Below, in pieces: positions 11,053-22,980 of a stretch of DNA of 64,000 nt (the first letter of the stretch is position 1; every line of letters starts with the position of its first letter). The DNA comes from Sipunculus nudus. Lineage: Eukaryota > Annelida > Sipuncula > Golfingiida > Sipunculidae. Location: assembly GCA_026874595.1 (NCBI GenBank), contig CM049320.1, forward strand, positions 21,957,714 to 22,021,713, given 5' to 3'. The translations under genes were made by a program, and so were the position numbers. The notes beneath the pieces are model-generated. The model did not search any database and was not told the DNA's origin. It was given only the letters and a program-made list of their open reading frames with translations.

Positions 11053-11820
11053 TATATATACAAGAAGAATTATATCAACATTTCAGAGAGGTTCCGTGAT
11101 GTATAATACTATACAATAACATTTGATTATAATAACAGCAGATCCGCTGGTACGAGTGCATATGTCATATTATAAGAACTAACATTATAAATTCAACTCT
11201 GCTTTGCGGTCTGTCTTTATGTAGGTATAAGTATCGTTGTGTGTCACAGGAATTCTACTCCGTATGAGAAGTATACTTTTATCAGTTTTAGTGTAGCATA
11301 TAGCATAATGGTTTAAGACCACTCATATTTTTAGTCCCACATGCCATAAGGGAATTAAGGAGCTGTTAACGCCCACAATCTTCCTACGCCCTTGTACAAG
11401 TACAATCACGCGCCTTTCTGAGCCAGACTAAATGTACGTCGTAGCAAACAAAACTTATGCTACTTATTCACTGAATTATATGGTCCCCTTAACTTTATAT
11501 ATGATACGATTATTAAAATTCTATGGTTGTATGCCTTTGAAACTATTCGTGTCTTTCATCATAAGAATTGTTTTATAGAACATTATATGAAAGTATGAAA
11601 CCTAGCTGGCAGACCGCGCGAATTTCATGGGGCTAGTCACGTGACTCGAATAATCATAAATGGTGAAAGAGCCGGCCGTCTGTCCATGTATATCAGCTGC
11701 TTTTCTATATCTATACAACCTTGCACGCCTGATATATCAAACATTAAAAGAACATTATCAACAATATCACTCAGCTTGTGCTGTTTAATATTACAGCTGT
11801 AAACAGGTCGTTCGCTGCAA
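11053..11820. other. Unassigned sequence with a palindromic E-box
   Basis: Apparently single-copy sequence. AGTCACGTGACT at 11635-11646 is a perfect 12-bp palindrome with a CACGTG core. Confidence 0.4.
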
Positions 11821-12063
11821 GGACTGTAGCTTTAAGCATGGGACCTTGGACCAGTGAGGCCCGCAGTGGCTCTGCCGTATAGCTCCAGTAAGGGTCTAAA
11901 AATAGCATCATTCAATATCACTCCCATATTGCACAGGCGGACTTGGGCATATCGGGTGGGAGATCGGATTTTCCTAGCAAACCTCTGTGACTACGCAAAA
12001 TACAAGAGGTCGGGGGACGGTGAAAACGTCCGGGCGGCACCACTCGCAAGCGGGTAGAATAAG
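11821..12063 (+). other. Candidate non-coding exon ending in a 5' splice site
   Basis: This GC-richer patch ends AATAAG|GTAGGTG at 12063/12064, a good match to the animal donor consensus and the same GTAGGT hexamer as the zinc-finger exon donor. It lies about 7.2 kb upstream of, and on the same strand as, that exon, whose ATG directly follows a 3' splice site and so needs an upstream exon. A GT donor-like hexamer occurs often by chance, so this is a weak prediction. Confidence 0.18.
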
Positions 12064-13140
12064 GTAGGTGTCTGTGTACAATATGTATAGCTTGTGTATG
12101 TGTACATATATATAAGCGCCACGCGTATATGTCACTGATCGAGCGGGCGACCCATATATGTAGCATATGCACCGCACGTTGAGGCATATTGGTATCAGTG
12201 TATGCGCTGGGTTTTACTAGCAGTTTATACTCGCCAGTACAACTTTGACAAGCGGAGTTCGATCCGTGTGAGTGTGATTATGGTTCCTTCTCTTTACGGG
12301 CGGAAAAAAATTAGGTGAATATTATTACGGGAGCATTGATTTTACGCCAAATGACCTGTTAGCGGGACCGCCGAGGATCTTTATAGGCCTACTGCATTGC
12401 AGTATTCGAGGGATATTATATTAGCATATAGTCAGCGTTGCTAATATATTAGTGTGTTATTTATGGACCAAGTAGGTAAACCGTTATAAGCTTGCGACAC
12501 TAATTTTGTGTGCTATTACAACCCAATAGAAACACTGCAGGCGCTGTCCTTTTGTTACTTCTAGAAACAGGATAATTATATATGCTGCTGGGGTATTGTT
12601 TATTATGCACCTGATTTTCATAATTGCAGTTCTAATTATACGCCTTATTTTTCATGCATAAAATAATTGTTTCTGTTTTTATTTTTTTCCGGCAGCAATT
12701 AAACCGTTTTTTACTCATCTTTTATATTCTCTCTTACGTTTTTGTTTCTGCCCCTGGTACGTTTTTATAGAGCTTCTTTTTCAAAGTAAGAAGGTCAGTT
12801 TCCAAGTTTCCAAGTATGAAAAATGTATTTAAAGGAATATGATTTTTAATTTTTTCCCCAGAATTTGTATCCCTTCGTTTTTGTTCTTTCAGAGTTCAGA
12901 CTTGTTTATTAAGACATATGCATTCAGACTCATGTTTATTTTCAAGATCGAAATACAATACTTTATTCTTGTTTTGTATCAAATGTACGACCTTAACGAT
13001 ATAACCGAAACACACAAATATTCCATACCGTTGGGCCCCTCATCCATAATAAACATAAACTATATATATATAAATTGGTAATAATTGAAAGAAAAATATT
13101 ACGCTGATTTCTCGTCAGTATAGTATTGTGTCGACAACCT
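12064..13140. other. Unassigned AT-rich sequence
   Basis: No gene or repeat recognised. The short open frames are T-rich and have no domain. Confidence 0.35.
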
Positions 13141-13163
13141 GCATCGATACGGTGACGTTATTT

Positions 13164-13340
13164 CGTCATCATCATCATCATCATCCCTCCCTTCACCATT
13201 GTCATCATCATCATCATCATCATGATCGTCGTCATCATCATCATCATCATACTTTGATCATCATTGTCATCCTTGTCATCCTCATCATTATCTTCCTCCT
13301 CCTCATCATTGCTGTCATCCTCATCTTCATCATCCGACGT
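13164..13340. repeat. (CAT)n / (ATC)n trinucleotide repeat
   Basis: Interrupted trinucleotide repeat with TCATCATCA blocks. It encodes poly-His in one frame and poly-Ser/Leu in others, which accounts for the apparent ORFs. Confidence 0.95.
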
Positions 13341-14174
13341 AAAGCAACGGCAGAAATCTAAAAACAGTATCTATATTCGCCATGTAACTCGTATCAGGCG
13401 ATACCTCATTGTGAGAAAAGAATTAAACCGCACGTTATTAGCCAGTTGTTTGAAAAATATTTATCAATAGCATGACAAAATGAGAGCAGTAGGCCCATGA
13501 ATGCTGTTTGTCAATATCACTGTTAAGAAAAAAAAGGAAGGTATATCAAATGGTTAGAAAATGTTAATTATTAGTGTCCTTAAACGTAGCAAGTGCCTTT
13601 AACGTGAAGCTTTAACGATATTTTTTAAAACCCTTTAAAACACTTTTTAGGGTGTTCAGAAAACCCTTTGGGATGTTTCTATTATTAAACCGTTTCATTT
13701 GTTCTTCTGGAAACCTTTTAAAAAAGTTTTTTTCCTTTCGCATTTTGGAAATCCTTTTATAGTCCCCATCAAAAACATTCTGCCTGGAGTTTTCCTATTT
13801 GGATAAAAATATGAGAAATATTGCTGTAAAACGTAAATGATCATCAAATATTGCAAATATTCAAGAAAAAAACTTTCTGCATAAATGTAAGGATAAACAT
13901 TGCTTGGATTCTATATGTTGTAATATACATATTATTTGGGAATTATCGCGATGCATGTGCCGTACTGTAAAATAACGTGTTATTGCAACCTTAATTAAAT
14001 GTAAGATATCAACAGGTATATGCACAGACCACAGAAACCCACTATATGATCATAGATTTATATAGCCGAAAATGCTTTTCATTGATTTGATTTTGAACAT
14101 TAAACTTGATTTTTACGACATTTTAGACTCTCAATAACCATGAGCTCGATTCGAAACAATTAAAATATACGGCT
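13341..14174. other. Unassigned sequence
   Basis: Around 13620-13760 the boxes AAACCCTTT, AAACCTTTT and AAATCCTTT recur, which may be a decayed short tandem repeat. Nothing else is seen. Confidence 0.35.
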
Positions 14175-14430
14175 TATTGTATCCCCAGAAAAAGTCGAGG
14201 GATACTATGTTTTTTTAGGAGCGGTCAAATCTGCAGAAATATAGGAATTCTTGTGATCCCTATAACTTGTTAAGTACTGCGTATTTCCCCCTGAAATTTG
14301 ATACAGCATTTGTTTTGAACCATGTTCTTTGGCAAGTTTGAAGACTGCTGACTTTGAACTTGATCTTCTTGAACTTCCCTTATGTCTGGGGATACTATGG
14401 CATCTCATAATGCCAGACATTTCTAGTTAA
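14175..14430 (+). mobile_element. Short GTATCCCCAGA-ended MITE P2 (256 bp)
   Basis: The left end reads ATTGTATCCCCAGAAAAAGT followed by a GGGATACTATGTTTT box. The right end reads TATGTCTGGGGATACTATGG and then GACATTTCTAGTTAA. Both ends match the 3.2-kb element at 48715-51908, and GTATCCCCAGA is inverted between the two ends. TTAA follows the right end and TTAT precedes the left, compatible with a TTAA-type target. The interior is about 170 bp of unrelated sequence with no coding capacity, so this looks like a minimal non-autonomous member. Confidence 0.65.
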
Positions 14431-14436
14431 TTTGTG

Positions 14437-14441
<5 letters not shown>

Positions 14442-14484
<43 letters not shown>

Positions 14485-14535
14485 CATCCCGTGAAACAGA
14501 CTGTTGTGAATTTACAGTGTTGTTTTTCTTCAGCG

Positions 14536-14582
<47 letters not shown>
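14442..14582. repeat. Two (TA)n microsatellites
   Basis: TA tracts at 14442-14482 and 14537-14582, separated by about 55 bp of complex sequence. They can fold back on each other or on themselves. ORFs through them on both strands are artefacts. Confidence 0.95.
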
Positions 14583-14584
<2 letters not shown>

Positions 14585-15228
14585 TGTGATACTCTCTAAA
14601 TATGAGTCCTCATTGAATGTTTGTAAGAGAATAGTTGCGTGCGGCAGACTCTCTGTTACTGCAGAAATTTTAAAATCTGCCATTTTTCTGATTTGGTGCC
14701 TGGATCAAGGTATCCATGACAATTAAACATTGTTTTCCTGACCACGTGGGCTCACGACGTGTGATTGCCTTAATTGTATCAGAGATCACGATATCTTCCT
14801 CTTCATCCTCCAACAAAAAGAACACTACGTCTGGAATTCCAGAATTGTCGTCCGGAGTAATACAAGTAGAACCTTCCAGTCAATCGAACAAAGATACTTT
14901 TTTTAAACATTCTGTAATTATTTGTTATTAATCTTAGCAGTATACCAGGTATTTATTGCTGATTGCCTGCTGTGCATGTTGTAATGGGAATAACCGTTGT
15001 TTGTTGTGATTCAAGGAAGTGATTTTAATATTTCAAGTTGAGAATAAATCGAAAGTCATACCAATCACAGAAACAATTGTTTGTCAAATGGATTACTCCA
15101 CAGACAATTATGAACAGAGAAAATATTAAACGTTTAATTATTAAATACTTTCATCCAGTCTGGCCAATTAACATAAAACAATAAATCCTCAAAATTACGA
15201 CCATCATCGGGAAATCGATATTGTAGTC
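14583..15228. other. Unassigned sequence
   Basis: No gene or repeat recognised. Confidence 0.35.
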
Positions 15229-15353
15229 TTTTACGAGGTGGTCGTCTAAGCGAGCTCTTCTATAAAAAGCGAAAATAAATCGGGACCCGTAAAAACTGGT
15301 CGATGTTTTGAGGTGGTCGAAAACCGAGGTGGTCGTTACGTGAGGGTTCACTG
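15229..15353. mobile_element. mariner-like MITE M2 (5'-truncated)
   Basis: The right end GGGTTCACTG-TA complements the CAGTGAA-type end of the copies at 4664 and 58878. The interior GAGGTGGTCG, TAAGCGAG and TATAAAAAGCG boxes match the copy at 4664. No left end is found within 200 bp. Confidence 0.55.
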
Positions 15354-17077
15354 TATATGGACCTATTATGAAGCCGAACTCACTGAACAGTTTTAAACTC
15401 CATGTTAAAATAATAAATAATCACAACATAATGCAGATATTATTTAAATGTTGCAGAATTTGCCCGTATAATCTAGCTTGCAGCTATTTAATGCCAGAAA
15501 ATGCCTTTTGACACAAAAAAATGTTCCTTTACAATTTCATCACGTATCGGGTATTGGTACAGTTACCGCGAATACACGACTCAGAAGACATTTTTTTAGG
15601 CTGGTAAGCCTAACTTGAGTCGTGCTACAAGCCATACGTAGGAATGTATAGCAATGGTCTTCCATCACGGTACATTCATATCGTACTAAACGGCCTATAA
15701 TCTTAACCTTGGACCACTAATGATGAATAGACACAAAAGAATATATCTGAATTCACACAACCTTAACAGGAACTCCGTCTCTATGGTAACGAGTCAAGTT
15801 TGCTATCAAGTAACCCTAGACAATTGCTTGTATTCAGAGGGATATTCTAATTGCTGAGTTCAAAGGGAAATTTTCTCGCTGATGGTAGATGTTGTTAAAA
15901 AGTATATTAAAAAAGCTAACGATTGTTCTGGTTTATTTCAAGAGACAGTGTACTTGTTAGCCACGAGGCGTACTCAAAAATGACGAAAATATTTGCATCC
16001 CCATAGAGCCTTACAGTGCGTTCCTCGTTGAAGCATGTAACGGCACTCTGACAGCCAGCACGATGGTCGTGAACTCTCTAATATCAGAGGGCCGAAAGGG
16101 CTCTACACGTGTTGTATCGTTATACTACAAATGCAGGCGGTATCTTCATACTTTAAATTTGATCAAATTTTGGGATGAAAATTATAACAGTACTCTTGTT
16201 ATACTGAACACACTGAATAACAGATAAAATGGCCTCTCGCTTGGTTATCCCCGTGAACCCAGCCTCTCGAAAATTGAGGCATTTCCCAAAGTACAATTCA
16301 TATATGAATAGAAACTGAGGAATATTCTAATGATAACCTTCCATCTGGGTATGATATCAGTATATAATGAATAGCGCTGTGCATTTGCATGAGACAAAAC
16401 TTTATACTGGGTCGCTTTTTTTTAAAGCAAAATATACCATTATGGTCGGTTTAAAAAATTGACGATACTGAATGTATTTAATGATAAATATATTTAGAAA
16501 ATTTGACTTTTGAATTTCTGCATTTGTAGAAATCCTAATATTAAATTTTTAATTAAATCCATTATTAAATTTTTCAAAAGGCCACGTGACAATAATTATT
16601 ATACCTGCATTTACGTACTTGCTTCAAATCCAGACAACTTGATATACAATACAATATATAGATATTTTGTGAAACCTTTGTCACTGTATTCGAATACTTT
16701 AAGGAAATAATGCAAAGTTCTGTACGAAGGAAATCCAATAAAATTGTGACTCCAGTTAGTGACATGCATGGTAACTTCAAATATTAATGTTGCAGGCATT
16801 TTAAATCAAATATCGTTGTGGGTCATTTTACTTTATCAGAGCTAATATATAACTTATGGTTTAATTATCCCGTCATACTTATATTTGAAACATTGTTAAG
16901 CATTTTTCAGCGGTAACCCCTTGGATACCATGTCTCCTTCAAGCATTAGAGCCATAAGAAAAATAGGTCATGGTGATAGACTCTGTCAGCTACGGGGCAA
17001 AACACTGCTTTCAGCACTCCAAATGTTCGAAACCTTTTGGCGTTCTTTGTCTTTGTACAAAAATTAAGCATTGGATA
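15354..17077. other. Unassigned, apparently single-copy sequence
   Basis: AT-rich, without recognisable exons or repeat ends. Sections near 15540-15800 and 15940-16280 are more mixed in composition but give no protein that I recognise in any frame. Confidence 0.35.
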
Positions 17078-17093
17078 ATATATATATATATAT
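17078..17093. repeat. (TA)n short tract
   Basis: Alternating TA, 8 units. Confidence 0.8.
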
Positions 17094-17187
17094 GTATTTG
17101 AAACTTTGTCCTTCTTTCATCGCATTACTTCTACCAGCATTCATATTTTTACAAAATTGACACGACCAGTTCTTCAGTAAATTACAA

Positions 17188-17213
17188 AAATAAATAAATA
17201 AATAAATAAATAA
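17188..17213. repeat. (AAAT)n microsatellite
   Basis: About six TAAA units followed by an A run. Confidence 0.9.
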
Positions 17214-18080
17214 AAAAAGCGATTGATGCAGGTTGGGAAACTGAATTATTTTTCAATTATATATGTATGGACTGCTTTGAAATTTATGTGCATGTCGATT
17301 ATGAACATCTGCATTATTTATATAAGACCTAAGACCATTTGTATAATAGAAATTTAATAAAAATGTTGAGGTCATGGCCATGTTGAGTGTTCCGAGTGTG
17401 TATTGCATTCGGAGCGTCATTTCCCATGGGTCAAATAAAACCCTGTATCGCAAACAGGAACATGTTTATTGGTATATGAATTTAGTGGCCAACGCCAAAA
17501 AGGTTTCACATAAAGATAAATAAACACGGGTGACGACATAACCTCCGTGTCACGAGTCGAGTCCTGAACCCCACTCTGCCGATACATTAGGGAAACCAAA
17601 GCAATATTAGCCAAAATTTCCGGGTCACGCTTCCATTAAGCTGATTGATGTAGGATCACGTTAGGCTTTATGATGATAGGCCCCGAGCACGGAGCGCGAC
17701 AGATATTTTACATTAGGGTCATGGTGACAGATATTTATGAGATATCGGTTCCGGCAGGGAGTTACGTGCTCCTAAGTGTTAGTAGTGAAAACAATCAGCG
17801 ATTATTCCTATAAACCTGCTGACTGGTTCGCATATCCCATAACCCACCGCGGGGACCCGGGCTCGTATAACGTAAACATGACTCCTGTAGTAATATACTA
17901 ACATTTGTAACGATCCGTCTTATTATCATGGTCCGTAGCGAACCCATATATATTGCCTGCTCGAGCAATACAGCTTTTATAAAGTTTTTATCACGCTGAA
18001 ATATGGTTTCTGAATGATTTGCAATAGCCTGTATTATTCTCCGGCTGTCGCCCGATACTGTTCATGAATTTGTCTTTTTT
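17214..18080. other. Unassigned, compositionally mixed sequence
   Basis: No exon recognised. The part at 17620-18060 is not AT-biased. It holds TGACAGATATTTA twice in closely related form (about 17698-17712 and 17727-17740) and TTTATAAAGTTTTTAT, which makes it a plausible conserved non-coding segment. This is only a suggestion. Confidence 0.25.
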
Positions 18081-18097
18081 ACATTGATTAGTTTTTC

Positions 18098-18234
18098 ACC
18101 TATAATCATAATAATCATAACAATCAAAATAATCATAATAAACAATATAATCATAATAATCATAATAATCATTATAATCATTATAATCATAATAATAACA
18201 AAAATCATAATAATCATAATAATCATAAAAACTA

Positions 18235-18290
<56 letters not shown>

Positions 18291-18300
18291 ATTATTATTG
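18098..18300. repeat. (ATC/ATA)n then (ATT)n trinucleotide repeat
   Basis: AATCATAATAATCAT-type steps grade into about 18 pure ATT units (18238-18290). The long poly-Ile and poly-Asn reading frames here are artefacts of the repeat. Confidence 0.95.
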
Positions 18301-19271
18301 ATCATAATATAAAGATCTCCTGGGATTCACTCAGTGTTTAAAGAAACTGTTCAAGTAAAAATATCAATGCTGAAATACCAAAATATATTGATGGGACCGC
18401 GTGTCATATCCCTCGTAATGCCCCGTTCTGCAATCAGTGATGATAATTATGATAGTGAGAAGGATAATAATAAAAAATGATTGATATAATAAGAATCATA
18501 ATCGTAATCATCATCATCATGATCATCATTACCACTATAATGGTCCATCGTGATCATCATTAAAGGTAATACTGAGCAAAATACTGTTACTAACAACAGT
18601 CTACCTGAGAAGATGTTATAAATCATAATCTATATAATATTAGTTAAAGATGGGTATCAGCTTTATAAAATCAATGAAAGCTTAATTTAACATGCATTCT
18701 GCAAGAATGATCTTGAAGGTGATAAACTAAATTCCCTGTCTATCAGGAATTAATGATTGAAAAAAATATCATAAATTCTACAACGATATCTTAAGAGGGG
18801 CTAAGAGGAAAATGCGAGGGTTTATTTTCCTGTACTTCTGCAAGTGAGAGTTATACATGTTTACTAGCACTTCCGGCTCAATTGTTTACCTGTGTCAGGG
18901 TGTTTTTCTAACCCCCTGTATACAAAATCCGCTGATACACTTATGGTATAATTATTTACAACATAATTGTCTTAAACAATAACGATAAAATAATAATGAA
19001 ATATTCATGTATGTAATATTTGCAAATACTAATGAAAAAAATGAAGATTTTCTGACCATTAGAGAATGGTAATTGTGATTTCAAATTTTTGACCGATTGC
19101 CCCCTTTCTATAATGATCTGCATGATTAAAATGATCTTTTAATGGTTTTTGAATAATCATTTTTATTTAGTTTCTCCATGTTTTATAAGCTAAAACAGAA
19201 GACTGTTGTATGTGACTTGTTACGCGGAAGTCAGTGGCACGTTGAGTTTAGATATTTATATTTAATTCCAG
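18301..19271 (+). other. Presumed intron upstream of the zinc-finger exon
   Basis: AT-rich sequence ending in TTTATATTTAATTCCAG|ATG, a 3' splice site with a short, weak pyrimidine stretch. No upstream coding exon is recognisable within this stretch. GTGATGATAATTATGATAG-like repeats occur at 18440-18560. Confidence 0.45.
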
Positions 19272-19675
19272 ATGACTGACCACGCCAACGGACAGAAGAC
19301 CCCAGGGCCAGGAGGAGGGGGCGGGGCAGCTCCCCAACCCCCGGGCACACCGACGTCAACGGGACCTGTAGTGGATGGAATAAACTTGTCGGAATTGCGT
19401 CCGGCCGAGTTGGTCGAGATGGGGAGCAAGGGAGGAGTTTTTCAGTGCCCTCTGTGCAAGAAAACGTTCGGTTACAAAAACGGCCTCATGCGTCATATCC
19501 GGTTGACGCATGTCGGCGAAAAACCTTACCAATGTAACATTTGTCAGCGTCGGTTCGGGTATAAACACATCTTAATGGAACATCAGAATCTTCACTTCGG
19601 AAACAGACCGTATGCCTGTACTCTGTGTGATAAGAGGTTCGCGGCAAGGTCCAATCTCATCCAACATAGGTAGGT
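19268..19675 (+). promoter_or_regulatory. Splice sites bounding the zinc-finger exon
   Basis: The acceptor AG is at 19270-19271 directly before ATG, and the donor GT is at 19670-19671 in the context CATAG|GTAGGT. If the donor is not used, the frame stops at once (TAG, 19671-19673), cutting finger 3 before its last zinc ligand. An intron-retained transcript would thus encode a two-finger protein. Confidence 0.75.
19272..19669 (+). CDS. C2H2 zinc-finger protein, 5' coding exon
   Basis: The only convincing cellular coding exon in the window. It starts with ATG immediately after a 3' splice site (CCAG|ATG) and ends at AG|GTAGGT, so it is 398 bp and leaves the last codon split after two bases. 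Residues 1-56 are a disordered Gly/Pro/Thr-rich leader (GGGGG, PQPPGTP) followed by the short acidic NLSELRPAELVEMG. Finger 1 has C59, C62, H75, H80. Finger 2 has C88, C91, H104, H108. Finger 3 has C116, C119, H132, and its last His must lie in the next exon. Linkers VGEKPYQ and FGNRPYA follow the TGEKPY pattern of DNA-binding finger arrays. Predicted contact positions (-1,2,3,6) are Y,N,G,R; Y,H,I,E; and A,S,N,Q. The product is therefore a nuclear DNA-binding, probably transcription-regulating protein. I do not recognise the orthologue. Base composition is GC-richer and more CpG-rich than its surroundings. The ATG could be the true start or an internal Met of a longer protein. Confidence 0.9.
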
Positions 19676-19697
19676 ACTTTTATCATTTAGTTAGTTA

Positions 19698-20112
19698 CTG
19701 TGGTTGCCTTTTTGTTCGCGTGGGTTTCAAATTCTCAATATTCGCGAAAGAGGAATTAGCGCGAAAATAAAACCTTCGTGAACTGAGGGTCCCATCATCG
19801 AAGGCAACATTGAAAAGTTATGAAATATTAAAAATTATTAATTAAAAATTTTCTTGTCAATTCTATTTTATATGTATATTGTTCAAAGATTTATGGTTCA
19901 AATGATATCACATCTTTCCAATTGACTGTGCATAGAGAAAAAAAATGTTTTGTTAATGAGATTTTTTGCACATAGTATTTTTGAAATCGTTAATTCACAT
20001 AATAATGGTTATAATTTGTGTTTTGTTAGATCGCGAAAATAGAATGATCACGAAACACTCATAAGGTGAAAATGGCGAAAGTTTAACCCCGCGAATACGA
20101 AGCCAACCACGG
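19698..20112. mobile_element. TTCGCG-type palindromic MITE (R1) in the presumed intron
   Basis: The left end GTGGTTGCCTTTTTGTTCGC, with GGGTTTCAAATTC following, is mirrored by the right end. The reverse complement of the right end reads GTGGTTGGCTTCGTATTCGC with GGGGTTAAACTTTCGCC following. Internal TTCGCGAAAG and GCGAAAATAAAACCTTCGTG boxes recur in copies at 29053-29366 and 34977-35070. It is about 415 bp and has no coding capacity. It sits 30 bp after the zinc-finger donor site, which is a young-looking position for an intronic insertion. Confidence 0.65.
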
Positions 20113-20332
20113 TGTGATGAATTATCGGAAATATTTCGAGATATATTTCATTTGTATTTTTGAGTTATTAATACATATAAATATGCATGTTTATGATATA
20201 TATTATTTATATACCAGTACAAACAAACGCACATATATATGTGTGTGTTTAATCATATACACACATTATAACCATATATGTGTATTGTATAAATTATATT
20301 TGTAAATATAATTATATGTCGTATATACTTGC

Positions 20333-20334
<2 letters not shown>
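20113..20334. other. AT-rich unassigned sequence with TA-rich tracts
   Basis: ATATATATGTGTGTG and related short steps are present. No gene is seen. Confidence 0.4.

Positions 20335-20382
<48 letters not shown>
20335..20382. repeat. (GA)n microsatellite
   Basis: About 24 GA units. The 121-codon frame through it is RERERE repeat followed by non-descript sequence. Confidence 0.95.
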
Positions 20383-20385
<3 letters not shown>

Positions 20386-21719
20386 GGGAAGTTCTATCTG
20401 ACGACAACCCCACAAAACCAACCAACTTATTCTGAAGATTGTATTGTCAGTCCTGGCGAGTCATATAGGCACGAAATCTTAAACGATACCATGCTATCGA
20501 GACCACTTTTTGTTTTGTTTTTTATTCCCAGAGAGTTAATTAACATATTCGCGGAGTTTTCTGTTTATACTATATACTATGTGCCGTCCCTCCTGACACA
20601 GACAAGATCCGAATGGAGGATCATCAATACCTTCCTTATACTGTTACAACCCGCTCACAGTTTACTCAAACAGGGACGACCGGTGACAAGTTGATGTGGT
20701 GATATTCATGTAGTCCAAATTATTTCCTCTTTTCTTATCTTCAATTCGGATATGTTACCTGTCTGACACGAGCCGTCAGTATGTTTCCTTTTTAGATCTG
20801 ATAAAATAACGTTCCTCTATCTACATTGTCTTCCTTGACACGCGTTAATTGTCATACTTAAGCTCGGCGCCTCAGGTTGTAAAGGTAAGGTTTAATATTA
20901 ACAACACAAGCAGTCGCGTGTCTGGTCATAATTACCATGATATATACTGACATCTATTATATGCAGATAATCCCTTGAAACTTTTTATAAAAAAATAGGC
21001 CAGACATCAATTCCGACGCATTAGGACTGTTCGTTCTTTTTTATATCCACATCATAAGATATGTTGGGCCCGTCAAAATAGTCCAAACACAATCAACAAG
21101 GACATCTGGCGGCAAGTCAGACGCACTAGAGGTTTGCAAACTGCATTTTGCAACCTTCTAATTTTCGCACAAATAAAGATTTAACCACCTCAGGTTATAT
21201 GGTGTTTCGTTTGTCAACATTACTGTGTTTACTAAGACTTTGTAGATAAACACAGAGTCGTCATAAGAACTTTAAAGAAATGGAAAGGACCTGGAGTCAT
21301 TTAATATGCACGCAGAGTAAACCAACAATCACATCAATTACATAGAAAAGGCAGGCGAATAGCTTTCTTTAACACCATGCCTGCTATAGTAACAAAGCCA
21401 AACCGCTTTATATGACGGATCTTCTTTTTCTTATTACACAACAATTCTATAAATAGGACAACATTTTGGTTGTCCAAATATCGGGGCTGTTGAGTTGTTG
21501 AGTGTTTACTGCAATTACCACGACGCTAGTTTGGAGGATATTATATCTTCTGATGCCTGTTTGAGCGTGCCCGTAACTGAATGTATGTCCCGGAATGTTT
21601 ATTTTGTCATTAAGGAATAAAGGTTACTTCTTTTGAAAGTTTTAATAATTTAGAAAAGTGTTTGTGATGGTCGAAGATAGACCTGCATGCCGGTACTGGG
21701 AGTACTGGATAACGTCGCA
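20383..21719. other. Unassigned sequence, possibly intron
   Basis: No further zinc-finger exon is recognisable on the plus strand, and no repeat ends are found. Confidence 0.35.
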
Positions 21720-21970
21720 ATACTTTTTTGAAGCACTGTCAACCACCGTTATTCTGCCAAGTCTGTGTTATTTCAAGTGGAATTTCACGAAACCTGCGTT
21801 ATTACCGTAATACTTTCAGAAACCAATGTCATTTACCGTAAGCTTTCATGAAACCACTGTCATATACCGTAATATATCGTTAAACCTACGTTATCCCCGT
21901 AATATTTCACGAAGTCTGCTTAATGAAAGTAGTATTTTTGGAAACTTTGTTATTAACGAAGATAATGTAA
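21720..21970 (+). repeat. 31-bp degenerate minisatellite
   Basis: The landmark ACCGTAAT falls at 21804, 21835, 21866, about 21897 and about 21928, exactly 31 bp apart, with fainter units on both sides. The unit reads roughly ACCGTAATACTTTCA-GAAACC-TGTCATT. Units are 65-80 percent alike by eye, so the array is old. Confidence 0.85.
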
Positions 21971-22620
21971 CTTTATAAGGTTTTGTGTTCATCCTTGTCA
22001 TACGTGTTTCTATTTTCTTACTAAGGGGAATGATATGCCATAGTGAGAAAATATTCGTAGACTGACCTTATAAGTGGTTACTTGGGCCTCCTGTGTTTTC
22101 TTAAATGTTTTAGAATTCTACATACATCCGTCAATTATCCATATTTATTTTTCTACTCAACCCAACACATACCGGCGTATATTCATCGTCAATGGTAGTA
22201 AAACACTCGGCCTACAACTACATTGCCTTAAGGATTATGTACATGTCCAGTTGAAGAAAACGCAGGCGACATTATCACTGATGTGGTATAATAAAATATA
22301 ATATAACATCTTATTTTATTCATGGAGTTTTATTTTCTACCTTGTGAAATGGAAAGATGAAAGGCTGAAAGAATATTCCGTGTTTTAGGCTCAGGAAAAA
22401 AAGATATTTGTTCAAATTATTGAAATGATATGAAATAGAATGGAATAAACATAAAAAGCATTTATTAAAGCTCTTGGTTTTATTTGGGAAACGTATACAA
22501 AAATCAAATAGAAGATAAAACAGAGTAAAATTTTTATATTATTTTATCTCTTCTGGGATTTAGGAATATACAGGGAGATATTAGGGTAACATATATGAAT
22601 GAAATATTACAAAACGAGGA
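21971..22620. other. Unassigned AT-rich sequence
   Basis: No signal recognised. Confidence 0.35.
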
Positions 22621-22980
22621 GAAAGATATTTCTTCCAGGTAGCGGTCAGCCGAATGGACGACGGTTATATTCGGATAAGACTTTCCGTAATATTACACAA
22701 AACAGGTGAAACAGGTCGCTGAAACAGAGTGTATCGTTGGCTTCTTACACAAGCAGCCCAGCCGTGTACAAAACAAGTAGTCACGTGGGTTGCTAGGCAG
22801 TCTCGTTTGTCTTCGAGGAGTCTCTGTCTTTGGCTGAGACAACAAAACAGGTCTTTTCGACTGTCGTAAAATCAGGAGGGCTTTGAAAGCCGCGAGGGCT
22901 GTGAGCAACTGAGGGGTTGGAACCCGGTTCGTCAAGGGCCTTGGCCGTAAATAATGTTCAGCCAAATCCTTAAGCAGTGC
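22621..22980. other. GC-richer patch without assignable function
   Basis: This patch is more balanced in composition than its flanks. A 90-codon minus-strand frame (22693-22965, TTG first codon) has no recognisable motif. It could be an untranslated exon or a conserved element, and I cannot tell which. Confidence 0.25.

Noticed and set aside
13128-13361. His-rich open frame
   Set aside because: Produced by the CAT trinucleotide repeat.
18062-18341. Poly-Ile and poly-Asn frames on both strands
   Set aside because: Produced by ATC/ATT repeats. All phases stay open for trivial reasons.
20329-20694. 121-codon frame starting with RERERE
   Set aside because: The start lies in a GA microsatellite and the remainder has no motif.
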